DNA of 21,447 nucleotides, from assembly GCA_016287975.1 (NCBI GenBank), contig JAEEXV010000147.1:1-21447 (forward strand). Reading direction: 5' to 3'. Of this stretch, positions 7,835 to 16,014 are shown piece by piece; the first letter of the stretch is position 1, and every line of letters starts with the position of its first letter. Source of the DNA: Lentisphaeria bacterium (GTDB lineage Bacteria; Verrucomicrobiota; Lentisphaeria; Oligosphaerales; Oligosphaeraceae). The translations under genes and the position numbers were made by a program. The notes beneath the pieces were generated by a model. That model saw only the letters and a list, made by a program, of their open reading frames with translations. It did no database searches and was not told the DNA's origin.

Positions 7835-10173
7835 TGTTCGTCTTCTCCTTTTTCCGCGCGGTCGCGGTTGATGAAGGCCTCGGTGAGGAAGGGCTGGATG
7901 AAGTCTTCGAGTTTTTCGCACTGGGTGCACCAGGCCTGGCAGAGATCGCGCAGCTCGCGCTGGGAGGCCTCGTCAAGTTCGGAGGCCTGCTGGCGGATGA
8001 CGACCTTGACTTCCGCCATGATGATTTCCTTTACCTTGTCGGTGGGAAGCGTCTGTTCCTTGTTTTCCTTGTCGCCCAGGCGATAGGGGGCGAGGGCGCG
8101 GGCGAGGGCGTATGGGAAGCGGGCGGAGAGGGCGGGGGTGCCTTCGCCGCGCTGGTCCTTGCGGAGGGATTCGAGGCGCTGAAGCAGCGCGAGAGCGGGA
8201 TGAATGTTCTCCTTGGCCTCCCAGTTGCAGCCCCATTGAAGGATTTCGCCGGAGCGTTTGTAGAGGGAGATGGCGAGTGCGGCGCGGTGGTAGTCGTGTT
8301 TGGCGCGGTGCTCGGCCTTCTGCGCCTCTTGGACGAGCATCTGCAGCGGGGCCTTTTCGTGGCCGATGGCGATGCCGACGGAGACGTCGCCTTTGCAGCC
8401 AGGCATCAGGCGCGGCGGATGGTCGCCGTCGTAGTCCTTGCGGAATGCGTTGCGAAGGTCGCGGGCGCAGTCGATGGCGCGGTCGGCGGGGAGCATGGCG
8501 AGGACATCGTCGCCGCCGGCATAGATGAGCTGGCCGTCATAGGCGTTGACGATTTCCTCCGCCTTCCAGATGGAGAAGTTGGCGAGGGCCTCGGAGAACT
8601 GGAGGTGGTAGGCGGGGGTGAGGAGGCGGTGGACGTCCTGGAGGCCAGGGTCGCAGTCGCCGACGATCTGGTCCTTCAGAAGCGGGGTCTTTTCGCCGGA
8701 GATCCACTTGCCCATTTCATCGCCGTCCATGGCGAGGACGGCGACATAGCCGTCCTTGGCGACATCGTGGACGGAGTCGAAACGGAGGGTGCGGTCGAAG
8801 TCGTCTTTCTTCAGTTTGAGGGTTTGGTGGAGGGCCAGTGGATGATCGCCCAGGAGGTGTGGTCGGCACCAGAGTCGCTTGACGAGGTTCATGGCGCCGT
8901 AGCGGTGGCCGGGGGCGGTGAAGAGCTTTTCGTATTGTTTTGAGGTGAGGAGTTTCCAGAGGGCCTCGTTTCCGATGACCTCCTCCTTTCCGGAGAGGGA
9001 GTCCTTGACGGCGGCGTCCAGGTTGACGCTGTCCCAGGCTGGGAATTCGCGGGTGTTTCGGCGGGCGGCGAGTTTCGCGTCGGCGAGGCCGTAGAAGGCG
9101 GCCCAGGCGAGGCCGGGATTGTCCTTGTTCTTGCCGCGGGCGAAGTCGAGGAGAGTGCGGAGATCCTGGACCGGCGTCTTGCGGTCGCCCGTGGCTTCGC
9201 GCTGATTGATAGGGAGGGATTTGTATTGTTCGAGGGTGTTGAAATCCAGGCCGGTCCAGGGCTGGATGGCCCAGGTGATCTGGGGGAAGGCCTGGATCTG
9301 CGTGTCCCAGCGCTTCTGCCAGTCGGCGAGGCCGGCGTCGGCGCCGGCTTCCTCGGCCTTGGCGGCGAGCCAGTTCCAGACGGGGGTGGAGAGGGCCTTC
9401 AGGGCCTTGTGGATGGCTTCTTCCGCGCATTTAGCGAGGTCCTCGGCGCAGTCGTCGGGGACGAGGGCGAGGAAGCGGTTGGGGAGGGTCGGGGTGAGCT
9501 TCCAGGCGGCGACATCGTCGCGATGGGGGGCGGTGATGGCATCCCAGAGTCCGGTGCGTTCGTAGAAGCCCTGGTGGAGGGCGTCGAAGATGCCGTTGCC
9601 GCGGAGATTCGGGAAGACAATGGCGGCGGGGCCGACGCAGTCGGTGATGGCCTTGAGTGCGTGCGCGATGAGCCAGGAGAGGAGATAGGAGCCGCTCCAG
9701 AGGTCTCGGGTGGAGCGTGCCTGGGCGATGAATTCCTGGACGGGGCCCATCTGGAAGAGCAGGAAGGCGGGGCGCACTTCGCCGTCGCGGAAGCAGTTGG
9801 CGAGGGCGGCGCGGGCGGCGAGGTGGTTCCAGGCGGTGAAGTCGGGGAGAATGGGGTCGGCGGGGGTGAGGGCGTCTTCCGGGAGGAGGTCGGCGCCGCA
9901 GCGCCAGAGGAGGAAGACGAGCTGCTGGTCGGTGAGGTCGGCGGGCAGTTTCGCGCGGAGGGCCTGGGCGAGTTCGGCGGGGGGCTTGGTGGAGAATGCT
10001 TTGTCTTGCGGAGCGGAGCTGAGGGGATGGCGGAAGACGCGGGAGGCGGGCGCGTCCGAGGCGGTGAAGAGGGAGCCTTCGGCGCCGCGGGCGATCTGTT
10101 CGACCTGCTCCAGGGCGGGGTCGTTGTCGCCCAGCATGGCCTTGAGGCAGCGGGACCAGTCGATTTCTCTCAT
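7831..10173 (-). CDS. cmr2: Cmr2/Cas10, large subunit with cyclase motif, no visible HD nuclease
   Basis: Large subunit of 780 residues. The second Palm domain carries LIYAGGDDVLAML, with GGDD at residues 553-556, the active site that makes cyclic oligoadenylates when target RNA is bound. The stretch GPVQEFIAQARSTRDLWSGSYLL is the Cas10/Cmr2 hallmark of the first Palm region. I see no HD dyad in the N-terminal 120 residues; the nearest piece is FRHPLS, so single-stranded DNA cutting by Cas10 is probably absent. I chose 10173 because AAGGAG lies 8 bp upstream; the longer ORF to 10281 overlaps the previous gene. Signalling to Card1 is the likely main output besides Cmr4 slicing. Confidence 0.95.
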   Translation of the reverse strand: MREIDWSRCLKAMLGDNDPALEQVEQIARGAEGSLFTASDAPASRVFRHPLSSAPQDKAFSTKPPAELAQALRAKLPADLTDQQLVFLLWRCGADLLPEDALTPADPILPDFTAWNHLAARAALANCFRDGEVRPAFLLFQMGPVQEFIAQARSTRDLWSGSYLLSWLIAHALKAITDCVGPAAIVFPNLRGNGIFDALHQGFYERTGLWDAITAPHRDDVAAWKLTPTLPNRFLALVPDDCAEDLAKCAEEAIHKALKALSTPVWNWLAAKAEEAGADAGLADWQKRWDTQIQAFPQITWAIQPWTGLDFNTLEQYKSLPINQREATGDRKTPVQDLRTLLDFARGKNKDNPGLAWAAFYGLADAKLAARRNTREFPAWDSVNLDAAVKDSLSGKEEVIGNEALWKLLTSKQYEKLFTAPGHRYGAMNLVKRLWCRPHLLGDHPLALHQTLKLKKDDFDRTLRFDSVHDVAKDGYVAVLAMDGDEMGKWISGEKTPLLKDQIVGDCDPGLQDVHRLLTPAYHLQFSEALANFSIWKAEEIVNAYDGQLIYAGGDDVLAMLPADRAIDCARDLRNAFRKDYDGDHPPRLMPGCKGDVSVGIAIGHEKAPLQMLVQEAQKAEHRAKHDYHRAALAISLYKRSGEILQWGCNWEAKENIHPALALLQRLESLRKDQRGEGTPALSARFPYALARALAPYRLGDKENKEQTLPTDKVKEIIMAEVKVVIRQQASELDEASQRELRDLCQAWCTQCEKLEDFIQPFLTEAFINRDRAEKGEDEQ

Positions 10174-10204
10174 AACGGTGAACTCCTTGTGGAAGGGGGG
10201 GCTG

Positions 10205-11509
10205 TCAGGGGGTGGGAAGTGGTTGGGCATCATGATGCCTGGGGAGATCGGCGAGGAAGTGGCAGAAATCCGACAAGGCATCGGTCATGGCCAGCGTCAT
10301 CTGGGCGGTGGTTTTTCTGCGGTTGAGGCCCTGGATGGTACAGGTGAAGAGGCCGGATTCGTCGCGCCGCATGGGCGAGACGGTGAGGGAGGCATCCGGC
10401 GCGTCGGTGAAGATTTTGGCGATGATGCGGTCGGCAAGGCTGTATTTTCCGAGTGCTTTTCGCCAGCCCTCGAAGACGCCAGGTTTGTCCTTGCGGCAAA
10501 GGACGATGAATGCATCGCAGGGCGCCATCATGTCGGCGCGGGACGGGGCGGGGATGCGTTCGTGGATGTTTTTTTCTTCGCAATGTTTTCCGCCGGGCAT
10601 ATCGGCGACGAGCAGGTCGAAGCGGCTGCGGTCATGTTCCAGGAAATGGCGGACTGTCTCTTCGCGGTCAGGGGTCCATTGAACTTTGCTGGCATCGCGT
10701 GCGGCTCGGGCATAGTTTTGGCTGGCGGTGTCGTTGGAGGATTCGAGTTCGGCGACCCATTCCGGGGAAGGGGAGGCCTGGTCGCAGTCGTAGCGCCAAA
10801 TCTTGCGGCGGGGCAGGCTGGTGATCAGGCAGTTCTGGAGGATGTTGGAGAAGAGGGATTTTCCGCTATTGGGGTCGCCGAGGATGCCGAGGACGACGCC
10901 TTTTCCTGGAATGAAGCGCGCTTCGCACAGCTGGATATCTTTGAGACTGAAGATAATATCTGGATTGTCGGGGAGGGAGACTTGGATACACGGCCACTGA
11001 TGGAAGGCGGCGGAAGCGCCGAGGGTGGCGTAGAAGAAGACGGGGCCTTTCCCGGTGAGGAGGAGCGGGGACTTGTCGGTTGGTGGAGGGAGGGCGGGCA
11101 TGCGGCAAAGCTGCTTCTTGGTTTCCTCGTCCCATTTCTGGTCGGGAGTTGGCGCGGGCAGGAGTTCGACCCTGTCGGCGGTAGTTTTGCACCATGGTTT
11201 TGGTTCGGGCGCGGCTCCGCGGTCAAAGATGAGGATGGGGTTTTCCTTCACTTTCTGGTAGCGGATGGTTTGGATGCCGGCGTGGACGAGATAAAAGGCG
11301 GTTCCGGCATACGCGATGCCATTGCCTCTGCCGGTGATGACGGCAGACCAGCCCTGGTACGATTGACGGAGGAGGGCGAGCAACTGCCGATAGTCTTCTT
11401 CGTTGAGGCGCAGATTATTCTGGTTGTTCTGGCTGCGGAATTCGATACGAAGTTCTTTGGTGGCGGGGTACTCCTTGTAGTCGATTTTAGAGGTGTTGAA
11501 TGGATTCAT
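10205..11509 (-). CDS. Fusion of two Csx3-like repeats and a P-loop ATPase
   Basis: A 434-residue protein and the first gene of the operon, 31 bp before cmr2. Two segments resemble the small CARF-superfamily ring nuclease Csx3/Crn3: residues about 18-95 with ITGRGNGIAY (58-67), and about 112-190 with LTGKGPVFFY (151-160) followed by FHQWPCIQVSLP. Both correspond to the GRGP-type strand-turn of Csx3. From about 203 comes a P-loop domain with Walker A GDPNSGKS (211-218) and Walker B FDLLVADMPGG (297-307). Csx3 degrades the cA4 messenger, and Csx3 fused to AAA-type ATPases has been noted in type III loci, as I recall. The D-x-R pair I remember from active Csx3 is not evident here, so it could be a sensor rather than an eraser. 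The ribosome binding site is weak. Confidence 0.72.
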   Translation of the reverse strand: MNPFNTSKIDYKEYPATKELRIEFRSQNNQNNLRLNEEDYRQLLALLRQSYQGWSAVITGRGNGIAYAGTAFYLVHAGIQTIRYQKVKENPILIFDRGAAPEPKPWCKTTADRVELLPAPTPDQKWDEETKKQLCRMPALPPPTDKSPLLLTGKGPVFFYATLGASAAFHQWPCIQVSLPDNPDIIFSLKDIQLCEARFIPGKGVVLGILGDPNSGKSLFSNILQNCLITSLPRRKIWRYDCDQASPSPEWVAELESSNDTASQNYARAARDASKVQWTPDREETVRHFLEHDRSRFDLLVADMPGGKHCEEKNIHERIPAPSRADMMAPCDAFIVLCRKDKPGVFEGWRKALGKYSLADRIIAKIFTDAPDASLTVSPMRRDESGLFTCTIQGLNRRKTTAQMTLAMTDALSDFCHFLADLPRHHDAQPLPTP

Positions 11510-11585
11510 ACGAGGTGAAAGTGAAGATTGTTTCCGGGATGTGTTGTCTTTTAGACTGGTAGAAAAGGACTTGTCACGAAGAGTC

Positions 11586-11607
11586 TATACTTGAGGCAGT
11601 TAGTATA
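11586..11607. promoter_or_regulatory. Inverted repeat upstream of the Cmr operon
   Basis: TATACT and AGTATA are separated by 10 bases, about 80 bp before the first operon gene. On the minus strand TATACT could serve as a -10 box and the palindrome as an operator, but I see no convincing -35 hexamer. Offered only as a candidate. Confidence 0.25.
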
Positions 11608-11735
11608 AGCCGAGGGAGTCGTCAGAGCGGAGTGATGGGGCGGCATCGTGGGTGTCTTTGCGGCCGGCGGGCGGTTGATTCTGTCGGAGAGCGGGCTCAG
11701 GCATCGGGAATTTGCGCCGCCTTCCTGGTGCGGAA

Positions 11736-11830
11736 AGACCCTTGGAGGGGGACAGGATTAGAGCCTGGTGTGGAGTGAGCCGCGAAGCGGCGAATGGAAT
11801 CTCTGGGATGCTGCCAATTTCTTGGTGCCC
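11736..11830. repeat. Dispersed hairpin repeat, left copy (degenerate)
   Basis: The core GGAGTGAGCCGCGAAGCGGC matches 21291-21310 with one change, and the flanks are also related (a run of G, then GGA, a short gap, then CCTGG or CCAGG). GCCGC-GAA-GCGGC forms the central stem. This copy has lost part of the outer stem. I see no gene in the surrounding 11620-11990 region. Confidence 0.65.
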
Positions 11831-12049
11831 AGCAAGGTCAGTGGACTGCGTACGGGAGGCGTCCCGACCGCCGGGCACTGGCCTGAAAAGGAGCTTGGTT
11901 CGTCGAAAAGCCGTGGAGAAACCGTCTTTTTCAGTTGTTCCAAATATATCCCCGATTTTGGAATATGATGGTTGCAAAGACGTTTTTTCATGCGGCGCTG
12001 TTCCCCAAGAGGGTAGGCGATTGCCCAGTCAAAGCCCCGAAAATGGTAG

Positions 12050-12066
12050 CCACGGCGTCGCCGTGG
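12050..12066. repeat. Hairpin repeat CCACGGC-GTC-GCCGTGG
   Basis: Perfect 7-bp stem inside the possible MITE. It belongs to the same family as the stems at 12136-12156 and 12342-12367, which share CCACGGC/GCCGTGG with different loops. Confidence 0.6.
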
Positions 12067-12135
12067 TCGCCAGGACGAGCGACGCAGCGAACAATTCCGC
12101 CGCCCCATTGCAAACCCTGTGTGGCTCACCCGCCT

Positions 12136-12156
12136 GCCACGGCGGGACGCCGTGGC
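12136..12156. repeat. Hairpin repeat with 9-bp perfect stem
   Basis: GCCACGGCG, loop GGA, CGCCGTGGC. Second member of the CCACGGC family in this intergenic region. Confidence 0.6.
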
Positions 12157-12341
12157 TACGCCCGCTTCGTCAAGCGCACCCGACCCACAGGCTTCTCGCG
12201 TGTCTGCATTATGAGGGGTTGTTACCGACCCTCTTGGGGAACAGAGCGTTTCATGCGGAGAGATTGACGCGAGGTTCTGCGCATTTTCGGCAAGTACTGT
12301 TCTCCAGGGGGGGTATTGCCTGAGTGACGCCCCGATAAAGA

Positions 12342-12367
12342 TTGCCACGGCAGGGCCGCCGTGGCAA
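12342..12367. repeat. Hairpin repeat with 10-bp perfect stem
   Basis: TTGCCACGGC, loop AGGGCC, GCCGTGGCAA. Third member of the family, outside the possible MITE. Confidence 0.6.
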
Positions 12368-12420
12368 CAACTTCGGACATGGAAATGGTGGCGATTGCCG
12401 ACCCGTATGGGAACATCGCG

Positions 12421-12465
12421 TCCGGCTTTTCCGGGTCTTCCGGGTCTTCCGGATTTTCCGGATTC
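12421..12465. repeat. 9-bp tandem repeat, five units
   Basis: Five consecutive 9-mers of the form TCCGG(C/G/A)(T)(T/C)(T/C), two of them identical (TCCGGGTCT). Non-coding; likely a slippage-prone microsatellite within the repeat-rich spacer. Confidence 0.75.
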
Positions 12466-12597
12466 GCTCAGTTTCCCAAGAGAGTAGGCGATTGCCTGAT
12501 TGAAGATTCCGAAAATGGCAGCGATTGCCGACCCGTATGGGGAACGGATCGGTGAGAGGAGGGGGGCGCCCCCCGTGGGAGGCGCCGTGAGGAGCGG

Positions 12598-14196
12598 CTA
12601 CTTGCTTTCGAGGCCGGGGCTGCGGTCGGCGGGGATGCGGTAGCGGCGGAGGACGCGCGGGGTGGCCTCGCGGAGGTGCTGGAGGTCGAGGGTGAGCGGG
12701 GTTCCGTTCTGGAGGGTGAAGGTGATGGCGGGGCCTTTGGAGGCCTCGACGAGCTTCACCAGCTGGCGCAGGTTGCGGACGCGGCGTCCGTCGACCTTGA
12801 CGACGGGCAGCATGGCGATGTCGTTGTCGTAGCCGACGGTGACGGGGTCGCCGAGGATCTTCTGGAGGAGGACGACCTGGTCGCCGGGCTTTTCGGCGGG
12901 CTTTTCCACGTATCCTTCGAGGAGGCCGCGGTTGGGGAAGTACGGATCGAAGTCCACGAAGGGGTTGGTGGGTTCGCGGTCCAGGAGGTTGCCGGTGAGT
13001 GGGGTGAAGACGAGGCTGCCGAGGATGTAGTATTCGGGGACGGCGTCGAAGATGCGTCCGGGGACCATGCGTTCGGTCTTCTGCACGGGCATCTGCACCT
13101 TGATTTCGCGGCCGTCGCGGAGCACGCCGAACTCGACGATTTCGCCGATCTGCTTTTCGCGGTAGTAGGCGAGGAGGCTGCGGGGCTTGCGGCCCGGCTG
13201 GCGGATGGTGCCGAGGTTGGAGAGGGCGAGGCCGTCCACGGAGAGCAGCACGTCGTTCAGGCGGAAGCAGTCCTTCAGGGCGGGATTGTCGAGCTTGAAG
13301 ACCAGGAGCCCCGTCTGGTCCGGCTTCATCTTCAGGAAGCGGCGCGTGTCCGGGTTGTTGAGTTCGAGGAGGTCGAAGGGCAGGTTGCCGAAGCCCTCGA
13401 TGCGGCCGTTCTCCAGGTCCTTGAGGAAGTGGCGGATGATGACGGGGGGGATCATGTAGCCGATGTTCTGACGGCGGTTCAGCCCCTGGAAGGCGATGCC
13501 GACGATCTTGCCGCCGCGCAGGACGGGGCCGCCGCTGTTGCCGGGGTTGATGGCGGCGTCCAGCTGCGCGCCCAGGAGGATTTCCCCGGAGTGGGCGTAG
13601 GAGACCTCCTCGATGCGGGAGATGATGCCCTGGGTGATGGAGAGTCCGGAGCCGCCGACGGGGTAGCCGGCCACCTGCACCTCGCTCTGGACGGGGGGGG
13701 TGTCACCGAGCTCGAGGGGGGTGATGCCCTTGAAGAAGGCCGCCTCGTCCTTGACCTTCAGCAGCGCGAGGTCGCAGGTGTGGTTGACGGCGAAGACCTC
13801 GGCGTCGAAGGGAGTGTCGAGGTCCTGGCGGCGGACGGTGATGTAGGTGGTGTTGGCGACGTTGTGGGCGTTGGTGAGGATGCGCTTCCCTGCGATGACG
13901 ACGCCGCTGCCGGAGGCCTGGATGGGCGAGGAGCTCTGCCAGGGGAGGCTGTAGTTGGGGTCGGTGACGACCATGTCGATGCGGACGACGGCGTTGAGCT
14001 GGGTGTCGAGGGTCTTGGCGTCGGGCTTGGCGGCCTTGTCGGGGCGCTTGTCGGCGATGGCGGCGAGGGTGCGTGCGAAATCGATCAGGGCCTTGCGGCG
14101 GTCGGCGGCGTTGTCGTTGGCGGGGGCTTCATTCTTCATGTTGGTGTTCTCCATTTTCTGGGTGTGGGTCGTCGTGTTCAGGTCCGCGTTTTTCAT
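12598..14196 (-). CDS. Deg/HtrA-like serine protease with PDZ domains, no signal peptide
   Basis: A 532-residue trypsin-fold protease. The catalytic triad is visible as His111 (LTNAHNV), Asp142 (CDLALLKV) and Ser221 (NPGNSGGPV). A PDZ domain spans about 265-365 (GLLVFKLDNPALKDCFRLND). The C-terminal part (about 385-510) has YYILGSLVFTPL, the kind of second PDZ found in plant Deg2/Deg9/Deg10-type proteases. There is no signal peptide or membrane segment; the N-terminal 65 residues are polar and helical, so the enzyme should act in the cytoplasm. I chose 14196 because GGAG lies 8 bp upstream; a second in-frame ATG at 14139 also has GGAG 9 bp before it. The substrate is unknown. Confidence 0.88.
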   Translation of the reverse strand: MKNADLNTTTHTQKMENTNMKNEAPANDNAADRRKALIDFARTLAAIADKRPDKAAKPDAKTLDTQLNAVVRIDMVVTDPNYSLPWQSSSPIQASGSGVVIAGKRILTNAHNVANTTYITVRRQDLDTPFDAEVFAVNHTCDLALLKVKDEAAFFKGITPLELGDTPPVQSEVQVAGYPVGGSGLSITQGIISRIEEVSYAHSGEILLGAQLDAAINPGNSGGPVLRGGKIVGIAFQGLNRRQNIGYMIPPVIIRHFLKDLENGRIEGFGNLPFDLLELNNPDTRRFLKMKPDQTGLLVFKLDNPALKDCFRLNDVLLSVDGLALSNLGTIRQPGRKPRSLLAYYREKQIGEIVEFGVLRDGREIKVQMPVQKTERMVPGRIFDAVPEYYILGSLVFTPLTGNLLDREPTNPFVDFDPYFPNRGLLEGYVEKPAEKPGDQVVLLQKILGDPVTVGYDNDIAMLPVVKVDGRRVRNLRQLVKLVEASKGPAITFTLQNGTPLTLDLQHLREATPRVLRRYRIPADRSPGLESK

Positions 14197-14342
14197 GTTG
14201 ATTTCTCCGTGCATTGAGTTTTCAGGGGCTTTCATTAGGTTATTCCGCCCGCCGCTCTGGTGGCGGACGGCTGGTTTCGGGTTAGGTTGGATAGGTTGAC
14301 TTTCGACAGACGCGCAACGATTTGCCGGTGTAGTTCGGGCTG

Positions 14343-14354
14343 CTATTTCTTCAT
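14343..14354 (-). other. Three-codon minigene (M-K-K-stop) behind a strong ribosome binding site
   Basis: AGGAGG sits 5 bases before ATG AAG AAA TAG, about 150 bp upstream of the protease start. It could be a leader minigene or the wreck of an earlier start. The rest of 14197-14521 holds no other gene. Confidence 0.3.
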
Positions 14355-14480
14355 GGGCACCTCCTGGTTTTGGGTTGACGGTCATTACCTGGTCCTGGGT
14401 CGGCTGTCGTGGGCGGCGCGGCCATTCGCCGCCGGTTTCTGCGTCAGGTTGTCAAAGAACTCGGCAAAGTCTATTACGTC

Positions 14481-14506
14481 CGGCGGGGGGCTTTCTTACC
14501 CCGCCG
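14481..14506. terminator. Hairpin just after the ssrA 3' end
   Basis: CGGCGGGG and CCCCGCCG form a perfect 8-bp stem with a 10-base loop, 15 bp beyond the CCA end of the tmRNA fragment at 14522. There is no U-tract on the minus strand; on the plus strand TTTTT follows about 6 bases after the stem. It may be the original tmRNA terminator carried along with the 3' end. Confidence 0.4.
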
Positions 14507-14521
14507 CACGTATTTTTACCA

Positions 14522-14642
14522 TGGTGGAGCCGGCGGGTGTCGAACCCGCGCCCGGAGATGTTCACTTCGGCTTTCATCCCCGGGGGAACCTTCCACGGCC
14601 CCGTGTGTTCATTCTCATTAAGTCCCCATGTTGACAGTTTTC
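14522..14642 (-). ncRNA. ssrA: 3'-end fragment of tmRNA (ssrA), copy 1
   Basis: The minus strand ends in TCCGGGCGCGGGTTCGAC, then ACCCGCC-GGCTCCACCA, which is the T-arm, acceptor strand and encoded CCA of a tmRNA. The 5' half of the gene, the tag reading frame and the 5' acceptor strand are not present, so this is a remnant. The first 106 bp (14522-14627) are identical to the copy at 17143, and similarity fades over the next 30 bp. ssrA 3' ends are common attachment sites for tyrosine integrases, so I read it as an att-like footprint. The two short reading frames that cross it are not genes. Confidence 0.75.
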
Positions 14643-14736
14643 CGGGCCGGTCCGCGAATTTGTTGACGAGGACGCCGGACGATTCGACTTTCGGGATCGC
14701 CGGCGGGGTTGTCCGCAGAAATTCGTCCGTCATTTT

Positions 14737-15891
14737 TCAGGGCAGCAGGAAGGCCAGGCGGGCTTCGAGTTCGGAGATGGGTCGTGGGGCAGGCAGGCGG
14801 GGGATGCGGCTGACGCGGACGGGCGGGTTTTCCTCCCAGCACTTGCGGTAGGCGTCGCGGCAGGCGGCAGAGGGTTCGATGCGGTCGAAGAGATCCGGGG
14901 GCAGATTGGGGTTCAGCATGTATTTCATGGCCTTGCTGTAGGCGGCGAAGTCGAGGCGGTACTGGTATGCCTCCCAGGCGGCGACGAGGCGTCCGATTTG
15001 CTTGCCGGCGAATTGTCCGACCTTTTCGCCGCCCCAGATGAGGATGGGTCCGGCGACGATAGCGCCCGCGATGCCCCAAGGGCCGAGCGGGACGAGGAGG
15101 ATGCTGACGGTGGTGGCGAGGAAGGATCCGGTGACGCGCCCGACGGTGGCGCCGACGGCTTTTCCGTATTCCTGGAGATAGTCGTGGCGGGGGATGGCGC
15201 CCTCATCGTAGAGATCTTCGAGGCGGTTGATCTGAAACATCATGGCGCCGACGTCGAAGACGGCGAAGATGGCGGTGGTCCAGGCCGCGCCCTTCATGGC
15301 GCGGCCGATGGTCTGGCGGGTCATGCGGGAGGGGATCTTGGGGAAGGGGAAGCCGTTGAACTTGGCGGCGGCCTTGGGGACGTTCGGGCCCTGCTGATCC
15401 ACCCAGCGGGGCAGGTGCTTGGGGAGGCCTTTGTGGCGTGCCACCCGCTTGAGGATGTCATTTGCCTGTTTCTGCATGGTTTCCGTGATGACCCAGCCGT
15501 CGACCTGGGTCCTGCCGACGGAGTTGGCGGCGACATCCTGGATCTTGTGGAGGCGGACGACGTTTTTGACGGCCTCCGGGGAGGTGTGCCAGACGCGGGC
15601 GACATTCTCAGGATTGTGGTAGAGGTTCGCGTGGTTGGTCGGCGTCAGGATGTTTCCGTTGGCGAGGCGATATTTTCCGATGTCGCGGGTGGGATGGTCC
15701 ATGAAGTCCATGATCCGCTCGATCTGTTCGGAGGTCATGTTTCCGACGCCGCCGTGTTCGACGGGGATGCCGATGAGGTCTTGCGCGCCAGCGAGATGGG
15801 CACGGCCGGACATGGCGGCGAGAGGGCTGGCGAGAAACAGCGCGGCGAAGACGGCGAGGAGGAAGGTCGGGATGTGTCGGATGGCGTTCAT
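14737..15891 (-). CDS. Exported or membrane protein with a glycine-zipper hydrophobic segment, function unknown
   Basis: No family recognised. From the ATG at 15891 the protein has 384 residues: a signal peptide (about 1-27, hydrophobic FLLAVFAALFLASPLAA), a polar region (28-195), a hydrophobic helix (about 200-220) and a long Gly/Ala-rich hydrophobic stretch (about 245-302, with GATVGRVTGSFL and GIAGAIVAGPILIWGG). Such zipper segments occur in pore formers, phage-like proteins and membrane-inserting toxins, but this alone proves nothing. A second in-frame start at 15966 has a stronger site (AGGAGG) and would add 25 polar residues before the signal peptide; I prefer 15891 because it leaves a normal signal peptide, preceded by AGGAG. 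The gene follows the lipoprotein gene and the pair lies between the two ssrA fragments. Confidence 0.7.
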   Translation of the reverse strand: MNAIRHIPTFLLAVFAALFLASPLAAMSGRAHLAGAQDLIGIPVEHGGVGNMTSEQIERIMDFMDHPTRDIGKYRLANGNILTPTNHANLYHNPENVARVWHTSPEAVKNVVRLHKIQDVAANSVGRTQVDGWVITETMQKQANDILKRVARHKGLPKHLPRWVDQQGPNVPKAAAKFNGFPFPKIPSRMTRQTIGRAMKGAAWTTAIFAVFDVGAMMFQINRLEDLYDEGAIPRHDYLQEYGKAVGATVGRVTGSFLATTVSILLVPLGPWGIAGAIVAGPILIWGGEKVGQFAGKQIGRLVAAWEAYQYRLDFAAYSKAMKYMLNPNLPPDLFDRIEPSAACRDAYRKCWEENPPVRVSRIPRLPAPRPISELEARLAFLLP

Positions 15892-16014
15892 GGCGGTCTC
15901 CTGGTTGCGGGGGGTGGCGTGGTCCTGGGCGAGGTTGAGTCGGGTCGTGGATTCGGCTGCGGTCATGGTGCGTTCCTCCTGGTTGATGGTGATGGTTGGA
16001 TGGCGGGGCATCCG

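Larger units (their letters stand above)
11998..12244. mobile_element. Possible MITE bounded by 17-bp perfect inverted repeats
   Basis: CTGTTCCCCAAGAGGGT at 11998-12014 is the exact reverse complement of 12228-12244. The 247-bp unit has no gene. TTTCATGCGG occurs just outside both ends (11986-11995 and 12249-12258) and might be a target-site duplication, though it does not abut the termini. Single or degenerate copies of the terminal motif are found near 12396, 12471, 12523 and 21150. A repeat-derived element is well supported; mobility is inference. Confidence 0.45.

Noticed and set aside
5084..8086. 1000-codon open frame on the plus strand
   Set aside because: It lies antisense over cmr3-cmr6 and its product is a Gly/Val/Glu/Asp-rich sequence without motifs, as expected from the reverse frame of high-GC genes. 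The same holds for 9710-11518, 14998-17115 and 12676-14217.
14522..14600. tRNA gene ending in CCA
   Set aside because: The T-arm and acceptor 3' strand look right, but no matching 5' acceptor strand (TGGAGCC) or anticodon arm is found 70-90 bases upstream. A tmRNA 3' end fits better.
14452..14733. Short minus-strand reading frames across both ssrA fragments (also 17097-17336)
   Set aside because: They match each other only inside the tmRNA sequence and diverge in the flanks, so the similarity comes from the RNA gene fragment and not from a protein.
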